Source: Flavobacterium aquidurense (lineage in GTDB: Bacteria > Bacteroidota > Bacteroidia > Flavobacteriales > Flavobacteriaceae). From it: DNA of 64,000 nucleotides. How positions within the stretch are numbered: the stretch's first letter is position 1; each line of letters opens with the position of its first letter. The DNA lies in the NCBI GenBank assembly GCA_900107365.1, contig FNPS01000003.1, positions 310,001 to 374,000 on the forward strand, read 5' to 3'. This document shows positions 15,855 to 24,883 of the stretch, one piece after another. Both the position numbers and the translations under genes were made by a program. Below the pieces are notes generated by a model, which did not search any database, was not told where the DNA came from, and worked only from the letters and a program-made list of their open reading frames with translations.

Positions 15855-17267
15855 ATGAAAAAAAACTTTATTTTAATACTATCTTTTGTATTACTAGCCA
15901 TTGGGGCTTGTAGCAGTGATGATGATGTGGCGTTGCCAAATGCAGTAGCTTTTACTTCTACATCGTTAAATTTATCGGCAGAAACAACTCCGATCGAAAT
16001 TAAATTTGCATCTCCAACTGCAGCAGCGGGATCTCTAACTTTAACTTACACTGAAACTGCAGTTGCAAATGGTATAGATTATAGTACTACACCAGCAATC
16101 GCTGCAAATAAGATTGTAGTTCCTTTTGAAAAAAATGTATCTACAGTATCTTTTACTTTTAAAAAATTAAAAGAAGCTATCGAAGGCCAGGTAAAAAATG
16201 TGGTTTTTACTATTAGTAGTATAACTATCAATTCTGTAATTTCTGATAACAAATCAATTCAGGTAAACTTTAATGAGACAGCTTCTTTAGGAAGTGCATT
16301 AGCTCCAGGAGTTGGAGGGCCAACAGAGCCAAATCAGGTTTTTGTTGATTTGAGCAGCGGAAAAATGACTGCTGTTCCTAGAGTATCGTGGGATTTAGGA
16401 TTTTATTCTGGAACAGATTTTAGAGTAATAATAAACCACACTGTAAGAATGTCTGCTAAACAAACGACTAGTGTAAATATTGATGAAGTTCAATTGGAAG
16501 ATGCAACCATGCTTGTTAATGGTAGTGGAAGTACTACTCAAGTTGATGACGCTGCAGGAGATATTACTAAAACTGCTATTGCAGCAATCTCTTCAACAGA
16601 TGCTGATAACAAAGTATATGTAATCAATATGGGAAGTAATCCTGGGACAACTAATCCAGCTGTTGGATCTGAAGGTACAGGTACAGGGCCGTCTAGAGGA
16701 TGGAAAAAAGTTAGAATTTTAAGAAGTGGTAATGATTATAAAGTTCAATATGCAGATATTGCAGCTACAACTCACGAAGAAATCATCGTTACAAAAAATG
16801 CAGCTTATAACTTTACATTCTTAAGCTTATTAGATAAAAAAGCAGTTAGTGTAGAGCCTCAAAAAGCACAATGGGATATTAGTTTCACAAGTTTTACTAA
16901 TACAACTTCAATGGGAGCAGGTTTAGTTCCTTATAATTTTGCAGACTTCGTTTTAAATAACGTTAAAGGTGGTGCAAAAACTTACCAAGTACTTACAACA
17001 GCTTTTACATATGATGCTTTCACATTAGCAAATGTTGACAACACTAAATTTACAGAGGATCAAAGAAATATTGGTTCAAACTGGAGAGGAACTGTTTCAG
17101 GAACAGATGCAAACGGTAATCCAGTTTCTGGATTTGCGGCAAGGTCAGATCGTTTCTTTGTTGTTAAAGATCCTGCAGGAAATGTTTATAAAGTTAGATT
17201 TACAGCAGGTGTGAACGCAGCAGGTGAAAGAGGTAATCCTACCTTTCAATATGCTATCTTAAAATAA
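15855..17267 (+). CDS. HmuY-like haem-binding lipoprotein
   Basis: 470-residue lipoprotein: signal MKKNFILILSFVLLAIGAC followed by SSDDD, typical of surface-exposed Flavobacterial lipoproteins. The N-terminal third looks like a Calx-beta or Ig-type domain (LSAETTPIEIKF, IDYSTTP, VVFTISSITI). The rest carries the HmuY pattern: FVDLSSGKMTAVPRVSWDLGFYSG, DNKVYVINMG and QKAQWDISFTSF. HmuY proteins strip haem from host or environmental carriers and hand it to the paired receptor. It is co-transcribed with the receptor and ends the operon. Ligating residues cannot be assigned by eye. Confidence 0.85.
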   Translation: MKKNFILILSFVLLAIGACSSDDDVALPNAVAFTSTSLNLSAETTPIEIKFASPTAAAGSLTLTYTETAVANGIDYSTTPAIAANKIVVPFEKNVSTVSFTFKKLKEAIEGQVKNVVFTISSITINSVISDNKSIQVNFNETASLGSALAPGVGGPTEPNQVFVDLSSGKMTAVPRVSWDLGFYSGTDFRVIINHTVRMSAKQTTSVNIDEVQLEDATMLVNGSGSTTQVDDAAGDITKTAIAAISSTDADNKVYVINMGSNPGTTNPAVGSEGTGTGPSRGWKKVRILRSGNDYKVQYADIAATTHEEIIVTKNAAYNFTFLSLLDKKAVSVEPQKAQWDISFTSFTNTTSMGAGLVPYNFADFVLNNVKGGAKTYQVLTTAFTYDAFTLANVDNTKFTEDQRNIGSNWRGTVSGTDANGNPVSGFAARSDRFFVVKDPAGNVYKVRFTAGVNAAGERGNPTFQYAILK

Positions 17268-17386
17268 TAAGTGCCAAAAAATATAAAAAATATTGGTATT
17301 GTTATACTCGATTATAACAATAGGGAAACAGCACCGAACTAAAAATTAGTTAATTCATAAGCTTTGTTTTTTTTATTTTTTTTGAG

Positions 17387-17418
17387 AGAGGTTAGATTTT
17401 ATCTAGCCTCTTTTTTTG
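17387..17418 (+). terminator. Terminator after the HmuY-like gene
   Basis: AGAGGTTAGA pairs with TCTAGCCTCT (one G-U) around a 5-nt loop, followed by seven T. Confidence 0.85.
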
Positions 17419-17443
17419 TTTTTTATTTTAATGTTAAAAAGGG

Positions 17444-17472
17444 TTGTAGATTAATGTTTAACCCTATCTTTG
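17444..17472 (+). promoter_or_regulatory. Promoter of the O-acetylation operon (TTG-N18-TATCTTTG)
   Basis: TTG at 17444-17446, 18-base spacer and TATCTTTG at 17465-17472, a full consensus match. Transcription should start near 17476, just ahead of a 22-codon ORF and 80 bases before the first SGNH gene. Confidence 0.78.
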
Positions 17473-17488
17473 CACATGTTTTTTTAAT

Positions 17489-17557
17489 ATGGAATTAACA
17501 GGAAATTTTAATAATTTTTCCCTCGAAGCCATTCTTCAAATTATAAGTAATAAGTGA
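17489..17557 (+). CDS. Possible 22-residue leader peptide
   Basis: Short ORF beginning ATG GAA TTA and ending in a TGA that overlaps the GTG start of the next gene (GTGA, 17554-17557). The promoter at 17444-17472 lies 16 bases before its ATG, the spacing used by ordinary genes here, so it would be translated first and could couple translation to the SGNH gene. The peptide (MELTGNFNNFSLEAILQIIS...) vaguely resembles the first helix of a DUF4388/PATAN domain, which may be chance. Expression is unproven. Confidence 0.4.
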   Translation: MELTGNFNNFSLEAILQIISNK

Positions 17558-19038
17558 ATACAAAGCCCTATTTTTTTCAGTCTTTTGCAATTGTCGCACT
17601 GGCATTTATCGCCTTTATTGGATTCAAACAAGTTTTACCGAATAAAATCTTTTCGGATAGTAAAATAGATTCTAAAAATGTATTAATCGACAGTATGCTT
17701 TTAGAGTCGGTTGCTAATGACTCATTGTCTCTTGAAAGCGATAGTATTGCCGAAGCGGAACAACAAGAAGCTCAAAAAGAAATTGTTTTTGAAAATACAG
17801 AAGGAATCGAATTTCCATCAGAAACTTTTGAAAATTATAAAGGATACCAATATCTGGTTTCGTTTTACGAGAAATTATATCAGCTAGAAAAAAATCCACA
17901 ATCTAAAGTTCGAATTGCGTATTATGGCGATTCTATGACCGATGGTGATTTAATTGTTCAGGACGTAAGAACCAATTATCAGGAACGTTTTGGTGGAAAC
18001 GGAGTTGGGTTTGTATCCATCACTTCAGAATCTGCAGCTTCCAGAGGCTCAGTAAAATCAGTTTATTCTAAAAACTGGAAGACACAATCCTACCTAAATG
18101 TCAAAAGACCAACAAGTCCTTTTGGAGTAAACGGTCATGTCTTTTTTGCAAACGATAAAACCAATCCAACCTGGGTTCAATACGAAGCAGGGACAAATAA
18201 ATATGCAACGACTTTAGATAATCCAGTATTGTTTTATGGAAAAGCAGCCAAAAGAGGAAATGTGAATTTTATTATTGGAAAAGATACACTTAAGAAAAAT
18301 CTTGTTCCAAGTAATTTGGTTAACAGTTTAAAAGTAACTTCAGGAAGTATAAAAGCATTCAAAGCTAATTTTGTGCATGCCGATTCTATTCCGATTTATG
18401 GTTTCAATTTTGATAATGGAAGCGGAGTTCACGTAGATAATTTTTCGCAAAGAGGAAACTCAGGATTACCAATTTCAATGTTTGATGCTGATGTTATGCG
18501 CGGTTTTAATAACAGTCTAAAATATGATTTGGTTGTTTTGCATTATGGAACCAACGTATTGAATTATGGTACCAAAAACTACTATTGGTATGAAAAAGGA
18601 ATGAAAAAAGCCGTGAATAAAATAAGAGAATCATTTCCGGGAGTTTCTATTTTGATTGTTTCAACTGCTGATAAATCAACGAAATATGATTTGGAAATGA
18701 AAACGGATTCAGCTGTCGTTCCTCTAATGAAAGCGCAAAAAAGATATGCCTTAGAATCAGAATCCGGATTTGTCAACTTATACACTTTAATGGGCGGAGA
18801 TGGATCGATGGTAAAATGGGTCGATGAAACGCCGGCAAGAGCCAATAAAGATTATACTCATTTTAATCAGCGTGGTGCAAAAGCAATCGGAAAATTATTG
18901 TACGATCAATTGAATAAAGGTTACGAAGAATACAAAATATTGCGAGAGAAACGTGATGTTGTTTCGCGTCAGCAAAGAGCCGCACGAAAAGCAAACACAG
19001 ATTCTATTGCTGTAAAAAATGATAGCGTATATGAATAA
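17554..19038 (+). CDS. SGNH-hydrolase-type esterase/acetyltransferase, first of pair
   Basis: 494 residues. The N-terminus has an uncleaved signal anchor (about 8-28), then a serine/aspartate-rich linker. The SGNH fold starts with block I IAYYGDSMTDGD (Asp126, Ser127), has a block III-like VLHYGTN, and ends with the catalytic DYTHFNQRG (Asp433, His436). The C-terminal tail is very basic. With the second SGNH protein and the MBOAT protein downstream it forms the set used for O-acetylation of exported glycans (compare AlgI/AlgX/AlgJ or PatA/PatB). This protein would work on the periplasmic side. The start is GTG at 17554, overlapping the stop of a small upstream ORF; no upstream ATG exists in frame. 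Confidence 0.82.
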   Translation: MNTKPYFFQSFAIVALAFIAFIGFKQVLPNKIFSDSKIDSKNVLIDSMLLESVANDSLSLESDSIAEAEQQEAQKEIVFENTEGIEFPSETFENYKGYQYLVSFYEKLYQLEKNPQSKVRIAYYGDSMTDGDLIVQDVRTNYQERFGGNGVGFVSITSESAASRGSVKSVYSKNWKTQSYLNVKRPTSPFGVNGHVFFANDKTNPTWVQYEAGTNKYATTLDNPVLFYGKAAKRGNVNFIIGKDTLKKNLVPSNLVNSLKVTSGSIKAFKANFVHADSIPIYGFNFDNGSGVHVDNFSQRGNSGLPISMFDADVMRGFNNSLKYDLVVLHYGTNVLNYGTKNYYWYEKGMKKAVNKIRESFPGVSILIVSTADKSTKYDLEMKTDSAVVPLMKAQKRYALESESGFVNLYTLMGGDGSMVKWVDETPARANKDYTHFNQRGAKAIGKLLYDQLNKGYEEYKILREKRDVVSRQQRAARKANTDSIAVKNDSVYE

Positions 19039-20452
19039 ACTAATTATTTTCTTTTGTTGTCTTTTTTTATCTGCAAATAATAAAGCACAAAAGACAGCCC
19101 CACTTCCAATAACGAAGCCTATGACTAGTAAAACGGATACCACTACAGTTGATTCTTTTTCTGAAGATAAGATGTATAATGCAAAAGTGTTGGAAAGCAT
19201 TTTTAAGAAATTAAGTGAAAATGAGAGCCAGAAAAGTCAGAAGATAAACATTGTTCATATTGGAGATTCTCATATTCAGAGTGATTTAATGACCAATGAA
19301 ATTAGAAAAAATCTACAACAACGATTTGGAAATGCGGGACGAGGGTTGGTTTTCCCTTATCAATTAGCCAAAACAAACGGATCTTATAATGAACGTTTTC
19401 GTTCCAACAGAACCTGGGAAAGTTATCGCAATATTCATCCTCATAAAAATTATCCTGTTGGTTTAAGCGGAATTGGACTTTGGAGAGATAGTGGCGGATT
19501 TGCAGTGGAACTGAATGTGAAAGATCCGGCATACAAGTTTAATTCGATTAAGATTATTACACCTCAAAATCAGAATATGTTTGATTTGGCAACATCATCT
19601 CAAACCAATATTATTCAATCGACAGAGCGAAAAGTAATTACGCATAAAATAAAAAAAGGAGAAGCAATCTCTACAATTGCCGACAAATACAATATCTCCG
19701 TTACAGATATTAAAAAAGCAAATGGTTTAAAATCCAATAACATTCGTGCCGGAAGAACATTGAAAATACCAACGAACGAGACAAAACCAAAAGCAATCAA
19801 GAGTTCGGCGTTTGTTTCTTTGGAGGTAGAATCAGATTCATTTTGCCATTATTATAATTCTGAAAAAGCATTAGATAAAATCTTTCTAATTCCAAATAAG
19901 GACGCTACAAAATTTGAACTAAACGGAATTGTTTTAGAAAAAGATACACCCGGAATACTTTACAGCAGCATTGGAGTAAACGGAGCCAAATTTTCAGATT
20001 ATAATAAATATCCGTTATTTTTTGAACAGTTAAAAGCGTTGCATCCGGATTTACTGGTTTTTTCTTTAGGAACAAATGAAAGCTACGATCACATGGAAGC
20101 TTCGGCTTACATTAAAGAATTGCGCCAGTTTATAAAAAACATAAAAGATCAAAATATTAATGTTCCGATAATTGTAATGACGCCGCCACCTTCTTTTCTT
20201 AAAGCAAGAAGACCTAATATTTACGTTCATGAGTATGCGAAAAGTATTCTCGGAATTGCTAAAGAAGATGGTTTCGCCGTTTGGGATTTATACGATGAAT
20301 TTGGTGGAATGGAAGGTGTCCGAAAATTAAAAGCAGAAAAATTAATTGGTCCGGACTATGTTCATTATTCCAAAAAAGGATACGAAAAACAAGGAAACTT
20401 GTTTACACAGGCGTTTTTTAAAGCATACGATAATTTTAAATTAAAAAATTAA
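19031..20452 (+). CDS. SGNH-type esterase/acetyltransferase with inserted LysM domain
   Basis: 473 residues from the ATG at 19031, chosen because it gives a clean signal peptide (MNKLIIFFCCLFLSANNKAQ); an ATG at 19019 is also in frame. It overlaps the previous stop by 8 bases. Block I is IVHIGDSHIQSD (Asp79, Ser80), block III is FSLGTNES, and the catalytic end is GPDYVHYSKKGY. Between them, residues about 202-247 form a complete LysM (THKIKKGEAISTIADKY, SVTDIKKANGL, IRAGRTLKIP) placed inside the hydrolase fold. LysM binds N-acetylglucosamine polymers, so the enzyme is probably targeted to peptidoglycan or a GlcNAc-containing polysaccharide. It probably receives or transfers the acetyl group delivered by the MBOAT protein. 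Confidence 0.85.
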   Translation: MNKLIIFFCCLFLSANNKAQKTAPLPITKPMTSKTDTTTVDSFSEDKMYNAKVLESIFKKLSENESQKSQKINIVHIGDSHIQSDLMTNEIRKNLQQRFGNAGRGLVFPYQLAKTNGSYNERFRSNRTWESYRNIHPHKNYPVGLSGIGLWRDSGGFAVELNVKDPAYKFNSIKIITPQNQNMFDLATSSQTNIIQSTERKVITHKIKKGEAISTIADKYNISVTDIKKANGLKSNNIRAGRTLKIPTNETKPKAIKSSAFVSLEVESDSFCHYYNSEKALDKIFLIPNKDATKFELNGIVLEKDTPGILYSSIGVNGAKFSDYNKYPLFFEQLKALHPDLLVFSLGTNESYDHMEASAYIKELRQFIKNIKDQNINVPIIVMTPPPSFLKARRPNIYVHEYAKSILGIAKEDGFAVWDLYDEFGGMEGVRKLKAEKLIGPDYVHYSKKGYEKQGNLFTQAFFKAYDNFKLKN

Positions 20453-20453
20453 G

Positions 20454-22133
20454 TTGATTACAATTGATAGCATAAATAATTGGTTTGTTCAAAACTTTGG
20501 GGAAGTTACTTTAGAACAGGCTAAAAGCTGGTTTATTTATAATCCAGACGAAAAATTATTATTTAATACCGGTTTGTTCCTGGGATTATTTCTGGTTTTT
20601 TATTTTGTGTATGGCTTTTTACGCAAGACATTTTATTTGAGATTAACCTATGTTATTCTCTTTTCGCTTTTCTTTTATTATAAGTCAAGCGGAATTTACT
20701 TTTTACTTTTGTTACTTTCCTCGGTGGTCGATTATGGCCTGAGCCAGATTATTTACAACACAGCAAAAGACAGTACTAAAAAAGTATATTTGGTCATAAG
20801 TGTAATCCTGAATTTAGGATTGCTGGGGTATTTCAAATATATGAACTTTATGATCGTGACCTACAATGATATGTTTAGCGGTCATTTTGCGCTTCATAAT
20901 GTTTTTCTTCCGGTCGGAATTTCATTCTATACATTTCAGTCAATGAGTTATATTATTGAAATTTATCGTGAAGAGATTAAACCGACAAAAAATTATATCG
21001 AATATTTATTTTTCGTTTCGTTTTTCCCGCAATTAGTTGCCGGTCCAATTGTACGCGCAAAAGATTTCCTGCCTCAGATTTATCAAAAATTAAACCTGAC
21101 CAAACAAGATGTAAACAACGCTTTGTTTTTGATTATTGGAGGTTTAATCAAGAAAACCGTAATATCAAATTACATTTCGATCAACTTCGTAGATCGTGTT
21201 TTTGATACACCGATGAATTATACGTCATTCGAAAATTTAATGGCTTCTTATGGATATGCCATTCAAATTTATTGTGACTTTTCAGGGTATTCAGACATGG
21301 CGATCGGAATCGCTTTATTATTAGGATTCAAATTGCCGGCCAACTTTAGAACACCTTATAAATCGGTTTCTATTACGGATTTCTGGAGAAGATGGCACAT
21401 CTCATTGTCCACCTGGCTGAAAGATTTCTTATATATTTCAATCGGAGGAAATAGAGAAGGTTCATTCGCCGGATTCTTATTCCCAAGTTTATTCTTCTTC
21501 GGATTATTGCTTTGGGGAATTACCAACATCAATACCAGTTTCATTCCACTAACAATTGCCATTGGTTCAATTGTTGTTTTTTGTCTTTCGTTTTTGCTTT
21601 CAAAAAAGAAAAATCAAACGTTGGTCACCAATTTCAATTTGTTTACTACAATGCTTTTAGGAGGTTTGTGGCACGGAGCCGGAGCACAATTTATCGTTTG
21701 GGGAGCTTTACATGGATTAGCATTAGCCGTTCATAAAATTTTCATGGAACTTTTTCCTTCCAAAAAAGAAGGCCCAAGTTGGTTATGGAGATTCTTTTCG
21801 ATCTTAATCACATTCCACTTCGTTGTTTTCTGCTGGATCTTTTTCCGCGCCAGAGATTTCGAAACAGCATTACAAGTTATAAACAATATTGGTCAATTAA
21901 CTTTTGAGCCAGAAAATTGGAAAGCGATAGTTTTAGGATACAAAAATGTATTTTTATTAATGTTGTTCGGTTACGTTTGGCATTTCTTACCAGAAGTTAT
22001 CACAGACAAAATGAAATTCGTTTTCGACAGAACGCCATTATTATTAAAAGCAGTAATTCTGGGCTTTGTTTACTGGATCGTTTACGCAACAGCAGTTGCG
22101 GGCTCACAACCGTTTATCTACTTTCAATTCTAA
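20454..22133 (+). CDS. MBOAT O-acyltransferase (AlgI/DltB-like)
   Basis: About 559-residue integral membrane protein with roughly ten or more hydrophobic segments, which moves acyl groups across the inner membrane. MBOAT hallmarks are present: PVGISFYTFQSMSYIIE, FFPQLVAGPIVRA, YCDFSGYSDMAIGIALLLGF, DFWRRWHISLSTWLKDFLYI and the catalytic-histidine segment GGLWHGAGAQFIVWGALHG. The likely start is TTG at 20454, two bases after the preceding stop; no ATG is available before the first membrane segments, and an in-frame stop lies at 20442. It completes the three-gene O-acetylation operon, and a strong terminator follows. Confidence 0.92.
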   Translation: MITIDSINNWFVQNFGEVTLEQAKSWFIYNPDEKLLFNTGLFLGLFLVFYFVYGFLRKTFYLRLTYVILFSLFFYYKSSGIYFLLLLLSSVVDYGLSQIIYNTAKDSTKKVYLVISVILNLGLLGYFKYMNFMIVTYNDMFSGHFALHNVFLPVGISFYTFQSMSYIIEIYREEIKPTKNYIEYLFFVSFFPQLVAGPIVRAKDFLPQIYQKLNLTKQDVNNALFLIIGGLIKKTVISNYISINFVDRVFDTPMNYTSFENLMASYGYAIQIYCDFSGYSDMAIGIALLLGFKLPANFRTPYKSVSITDFWRRWHISLSTWLKDFLYISIGGNREGSFAGFLFPSLFFFGLLLWGITNINTSFIPLTIAIGSIVVFCLSFLLSKKKNQTLVTNFNLFTTMLLGGLWHGAGAQFIVWGALHGLALAVHKIFMELFPSKKEGPSWLWRFFSILITFHFVVFCWIFFRARDFETALQVINNIGQLTFEPENWKAIVLGYKNVFLLMLFGYVWHFLPEVITDKMKFVFDRTPLLLKAVILGFVYWIVYATAVAGSQPFIYFQF

Positions 22134-22159
22134 TTATAGGTTCAAAGGAACAAGGTTAC

Positions 22160-22190
22160 AAAAGCGCAAAGGTTTATTCTTTGCGCTTTT
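22160..22190 (+). terminator. Terminator of the O-acetylation operon
   Basis: Perfect 12-bp stem (AAAAGCGCAAAG and complement) with loop GTTTATT. The right arm ends in TTTT. Confidence 0.82.
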
Positions 22191-22199
22191 AGTTTATAG

Positions 22200-22310
22200 C
22201 CACGGATTAAATGATTTAAATGATTTTTTAAATCTGCTTAAATCTTTTAAATCTGCGTGAAACAAAAAAACTTTACGACTTCGCGACTTTGCGATCAAAA
22301 AACATTGCGA
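22200..22310. repeat. Octanucleotide word-repeat region before ffh
   Basis: From 22271 three 8-base units of the form CTTYRCGA follow each other without gaps. A fourth related unit (CATTGCGA, 22303-22310) lies two registers later, still in phase. Just before, 22200-22260 has GATTTAAAT-type words. No coding potential. Confidence 0.7.
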
Positions 22311-22361
22311 AACTAGTGTAGATCTTTGCGCACATTGCGGTTAAATGCCCTTAAATAAAAA

Positions 22362-22392
22362 TTGCCTGAAATATCTAATTAGATTATCTTTG
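22362..22392 (+). promoter_or_regulatory. ffh promoter (TTG-N20-TATCTTTG)
   Basis: TTG at 22362-22364, 20-base spacer and TATCTTTG at 22385-22392, 22 bases before the ffh ATG. Full consensus. Confidence 0.78.
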
Positions 22393-22414
22393 CACTTCAA
22401 ATAAAGAAAATAGT

Positions 22415-23767
22415 ATGTTTGATAATTTAAGTGATAAGTTAGATAAAGCGTTCCATATATTAAAAGGACACGGTAAAATTACAGAAGTAAACGTTGCCGA
22501 TACCTTAAAAGAAGTTCGTCGTGCCTTATTAGACGCCGATGTTAACTTTAAAATTGCAAAGGATTTTACAACCAAAGTAAAAGAAAAAGCAATAGGTCAG
22601 GACGTTTTAACAACGCTTCAGCCAGGACAATTATTGGTGAAGCTGGTAAAAGATGAGTTGACCGAATTAATGGGTGGCGATGTTGCCGGAATTAATCTTT
22701 CAGGAACTCCATCTGTGATCTTAATGTCAGGATTGCAAGGTTCTGGTAAAACAACTTTCTCAGGAAAATTAGCCAACTTTTTAAAGACTAAGAAAAATAA
22801 AAAACCACTTCTTGTAGCGTGTGATATCTACCGTCCGGCGGCGATTAACCAGTTGCATGTTGTAGGAGACCAAATAGGTGTTGAGGTTTACTCAGAACCA
22901 GAAAATAAAAATCCTGTTGAAATTGCTCAAAACGCAATCAAACATGCAAAAGCAAACGGTTTCAATGTTGTTATTGTCGATACGGCTGGTCGTTTGGCAG
23001 TAGACAAAGAAATGATGGATGAAATTGCTCGTGTTCATAAAGCAATCCAACCTCAGGAAACTTTGTTTGTTGTGGATGCCATGACAGGACAAGATGCTGT
23101 AAACACAGCAAAAGCCTTCAACGATATTTTAAACTTCGACGGAGTTATCTTAACAAAATTAGATGGAGATACTCGTGGTGGAGCTGCAATTTCGATTAAA
23201 TCGGTTGTAAACAAACCAATCAAATTTGTCGGTACAGGCGAGAAGATGGAAGCAATTGATGTTTTCTATCCAGATCGTATGGCCGAGCGTATCCTTGGTA
23301 TGGGGGACGTTGTGTCTCTTGTAGAAAGAGCGCAAGAGCAATTTGACGAAGAAGAAGCAAGAAAACTTCAAAAGAAAATCGCTAAAAACGAATTTGGTTT
23401 TGATGATTTCTTAACGCAAATTCAGCAAGTAAAGAAAATGGGTAATATGAAAGACTTGGTCGGAATGATACCAGGTGCTTCAAAAGCCATGAAAGATGTA
23501 GAAATCGAAGATGATGCTTTCAAACATATTGAAGCAATCATTCACTCGATGACGCCAATCGAAAGAAGTAAACCTGCCATTATCGACGTAAAAAGGAAAG
23601 CCAGAATCGCTAAAGGTTCGGGAACCAAAGTCGAGCAAGTAAATCAGTTAATGAAGCAATTCGACCAAATGAGCAAAATGATGAAGATGATGCAAGGTCC
23701 GGGCGGAAAAAATCTGATGAAAATGATGGGAGGCATGAAAGGAATGCCAGGCGGAATGCCGAGATAA
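22415..23767 (+). CDS. ffh: Signal recognition particle protein Ffh
   Basis: SRP54 GTPase of 450 residues that binds 4.5S RNA and delivers nascent membrane proteins to FtsY. The N domain (about 1-85) is followed by the G domain with P-loop GLQGSGKTT (106-114), the insertion-box segment ACDIYRPAAINQL, DTAGRL and TKLDGDTRGG. The C-terminal M domain is methionine-rich and ends with an extended run of GM/MG motifs. Start, length and promoter spacing are all typical. The SRP RNA gene is not in this window. Confidence 0.97.
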   Translation: MFDNLSDKLDKAFHILKGHGKITEVNVADTLKEVRRALLDADVNFKIAKDFTTKVKEKAIGQDVLTTLQPGQLLVKLVKDELTELMGGDVAGINLSGTPSVILMSGLQGSGKTTFSGKLANFLKTKKNKKPLLVACDIYRPAAINQLHVVGDQIGVEVYSEPENKNPVEIAQNAIKHAKANGFNVVIVDTAGRLAVDKEMMDEIARVHKAIQPQETLFVVDAMTGQDAVNTAKAFNDILNFDGVILTKLDGDTRGGAAISIKSVVNKPIKFVGTGEKMEAIDVFYPDRMAERILGMGDVVSLVERAQEQFDEEEARKLQKKIAKNEFGFDDFLTQIQQVKKMGNMKDLVGMIPGASKAMKDVEIEDDAFKHIEAIIHSMTPIERSKPAIIDVKRKARIAKGSGTKVEQVNQLMKQFDQMSKMMKMMQGPGGKNLMKMMGGMKGMPGGMPR

Positions 23768-23778
23768 TAAAATTAAAA

Positions 23779-23887
23779 GTTTCAAGTTTCAGGTCTCAGG
23801 TTTTGAGACTGAAATTTGAAACTTTTTTCAATAAAATATATATGCGTTTCGCGTTTAACGTGAAACCTGAAACTTTAAACTTGAAAC
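23779..23887. repeat. Inverted heptad-word repeat between ffh and folD
   Basis: The left arm at 23779-23794 and the right arm at 23865-23887 are complementary words built from GTTTCAA and GTTTCAG heptads. The right arm carries one extra heptad. It belongs with 36278-36326, 51234-51279 and 62021-62074 and ends 8 bases before the folD start codon. Confidence 0.8.
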
Positions 23888-23894
23888 AAGAACA

Positions 23895-24779
23895 ATGCAA
23901 CTACTAGACGGTAAAAAAACAGCAGAAGACATTAAAAACGAAATCGCAGCCGAAGTTCAATCCATAAAAGCAGCAGGAGGAAAAGTACCTCATTTAGCAG
24001 CGGTTATTGTGGGAAGCAATGGAGCAAGTTTAACTTACGTAGGAAGTAAAGTAAAATCTTGCCAGCAAATTGGTTTCGATTCAACTCTGGTAGCTTTGCC
24101 TGAAGATATTACAGAAGAAGCTTTATTAGCTAAAATTAAGGAATTAAACGAAGATGATAATCTTGATGGATATATCGTTCAGTTACCTTTGCCAAAACAT
24201 ATCGACGAGCAAAAAATTCTTTTAGCAATCGATCCTGATAAAGATGTTGATGGTTTTCACCCAACAAACTTTGGAAGAATGGCATTGGAAATGGAGAGTT
24301 TCATTCCTGCAACGCCATTCGGAATTATGGAATTGTTAGAGCGTTACAAAGTAGAAACTGCTGGAAAACATACCGTAGTTATTGGAAGAAGCCATATCGT
24401 AGGACGTCCAATGAGTATCTTAATGAGCCGTAAAGGAAATCCTGGAGACTCAACAGTTACGTTAACACACAGCCGTACTAAAAACTTAGCCGAATTCACT
24501 AAAAATGCTGATATCATTATTACGGCTTTAGGAGTTCCTGAGTTTTTAAAAGGAGATATGGTTAAAGACGGAGTTGTTATTATCGACGTTGGAATTACTC
24601 GTGTAGAAGATGCATCAAACGCAAAAGGCTACGTTATAAAAGGAGATGTTGCTTTCGACGAAGTAAGCAAAAAAGCCTCTTTTATCACGCCAGTTCCGGG
24701 TGGAGTAGGACCAATGACCATTGCGATGTTACTTAAAAATACATTGCTGGCTCGTAAAATGAGAAGCGCCAGAAAATAA
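23895..24779 (+). CDS. folD: Bifunctional methylenetetrahydrofolate dehydrogenase/cyclohydrolase
   Basis: 294-residue cytosolic enzyme interconverting 5,10-methylene-, methenyl- and 10-formyl-tetrahydrofolate. Signatures: YVGSK (Tyr48, Lys52, the catalytic lysine), the folate-site [17 protein letters not shown], the NADP-binding [11 protein letters not shown] and the C-terminal [10 protein letters not shown]. Length and start are normal. It stands between a dispersed repeat and a terminator and is probably monocistronic. Confidence 0.96.
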   Translation: MQLLDGKKTAEDIKNEIAAEVQSIKAAGGKVPHLAAVIVGSNGASLTYVGSKVKSCQQIGFDSTLVALPEDITEEALLAKIKELNEDDNLDGYIVQLPLPKHIDEQKILLAIDPDKDVDGFHPTNFGRMALEMESFIPATPFGIMELLERYKVETAGKHTVVIGRSHIVGRPMSILMSRKGNPGDSTVTLTHSRTKNLAEFTKNADIIITALGVPEFLKGDMVKDGVVIIDVGITRVEDASNAKGYVIKGDVAFDEVSKKASFITPVPGGVGPMTIAMLLKNTLLARKMRSARK

Positions 24780-24800
24780 GATTTCATAAAAATACCAATA

Positions 24801-24836
24801 AACAAAGCCTATTCGAAAGAGTAGGCTTTGTTGTTT
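24801..24836 (+). terminator. Terminator after folD
   Basis: AACAAAGCCTATTC pairs with GAGTAGGCTTTGTT (one G-U) around a 4-nt loop, followed by a T-rich stretch. Confidence 0.85.
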
Positions 24837-24883
24837 TAATATATAATTAATACTTTAAAGTTTTTTGTCTTAAAAATAAAAGA

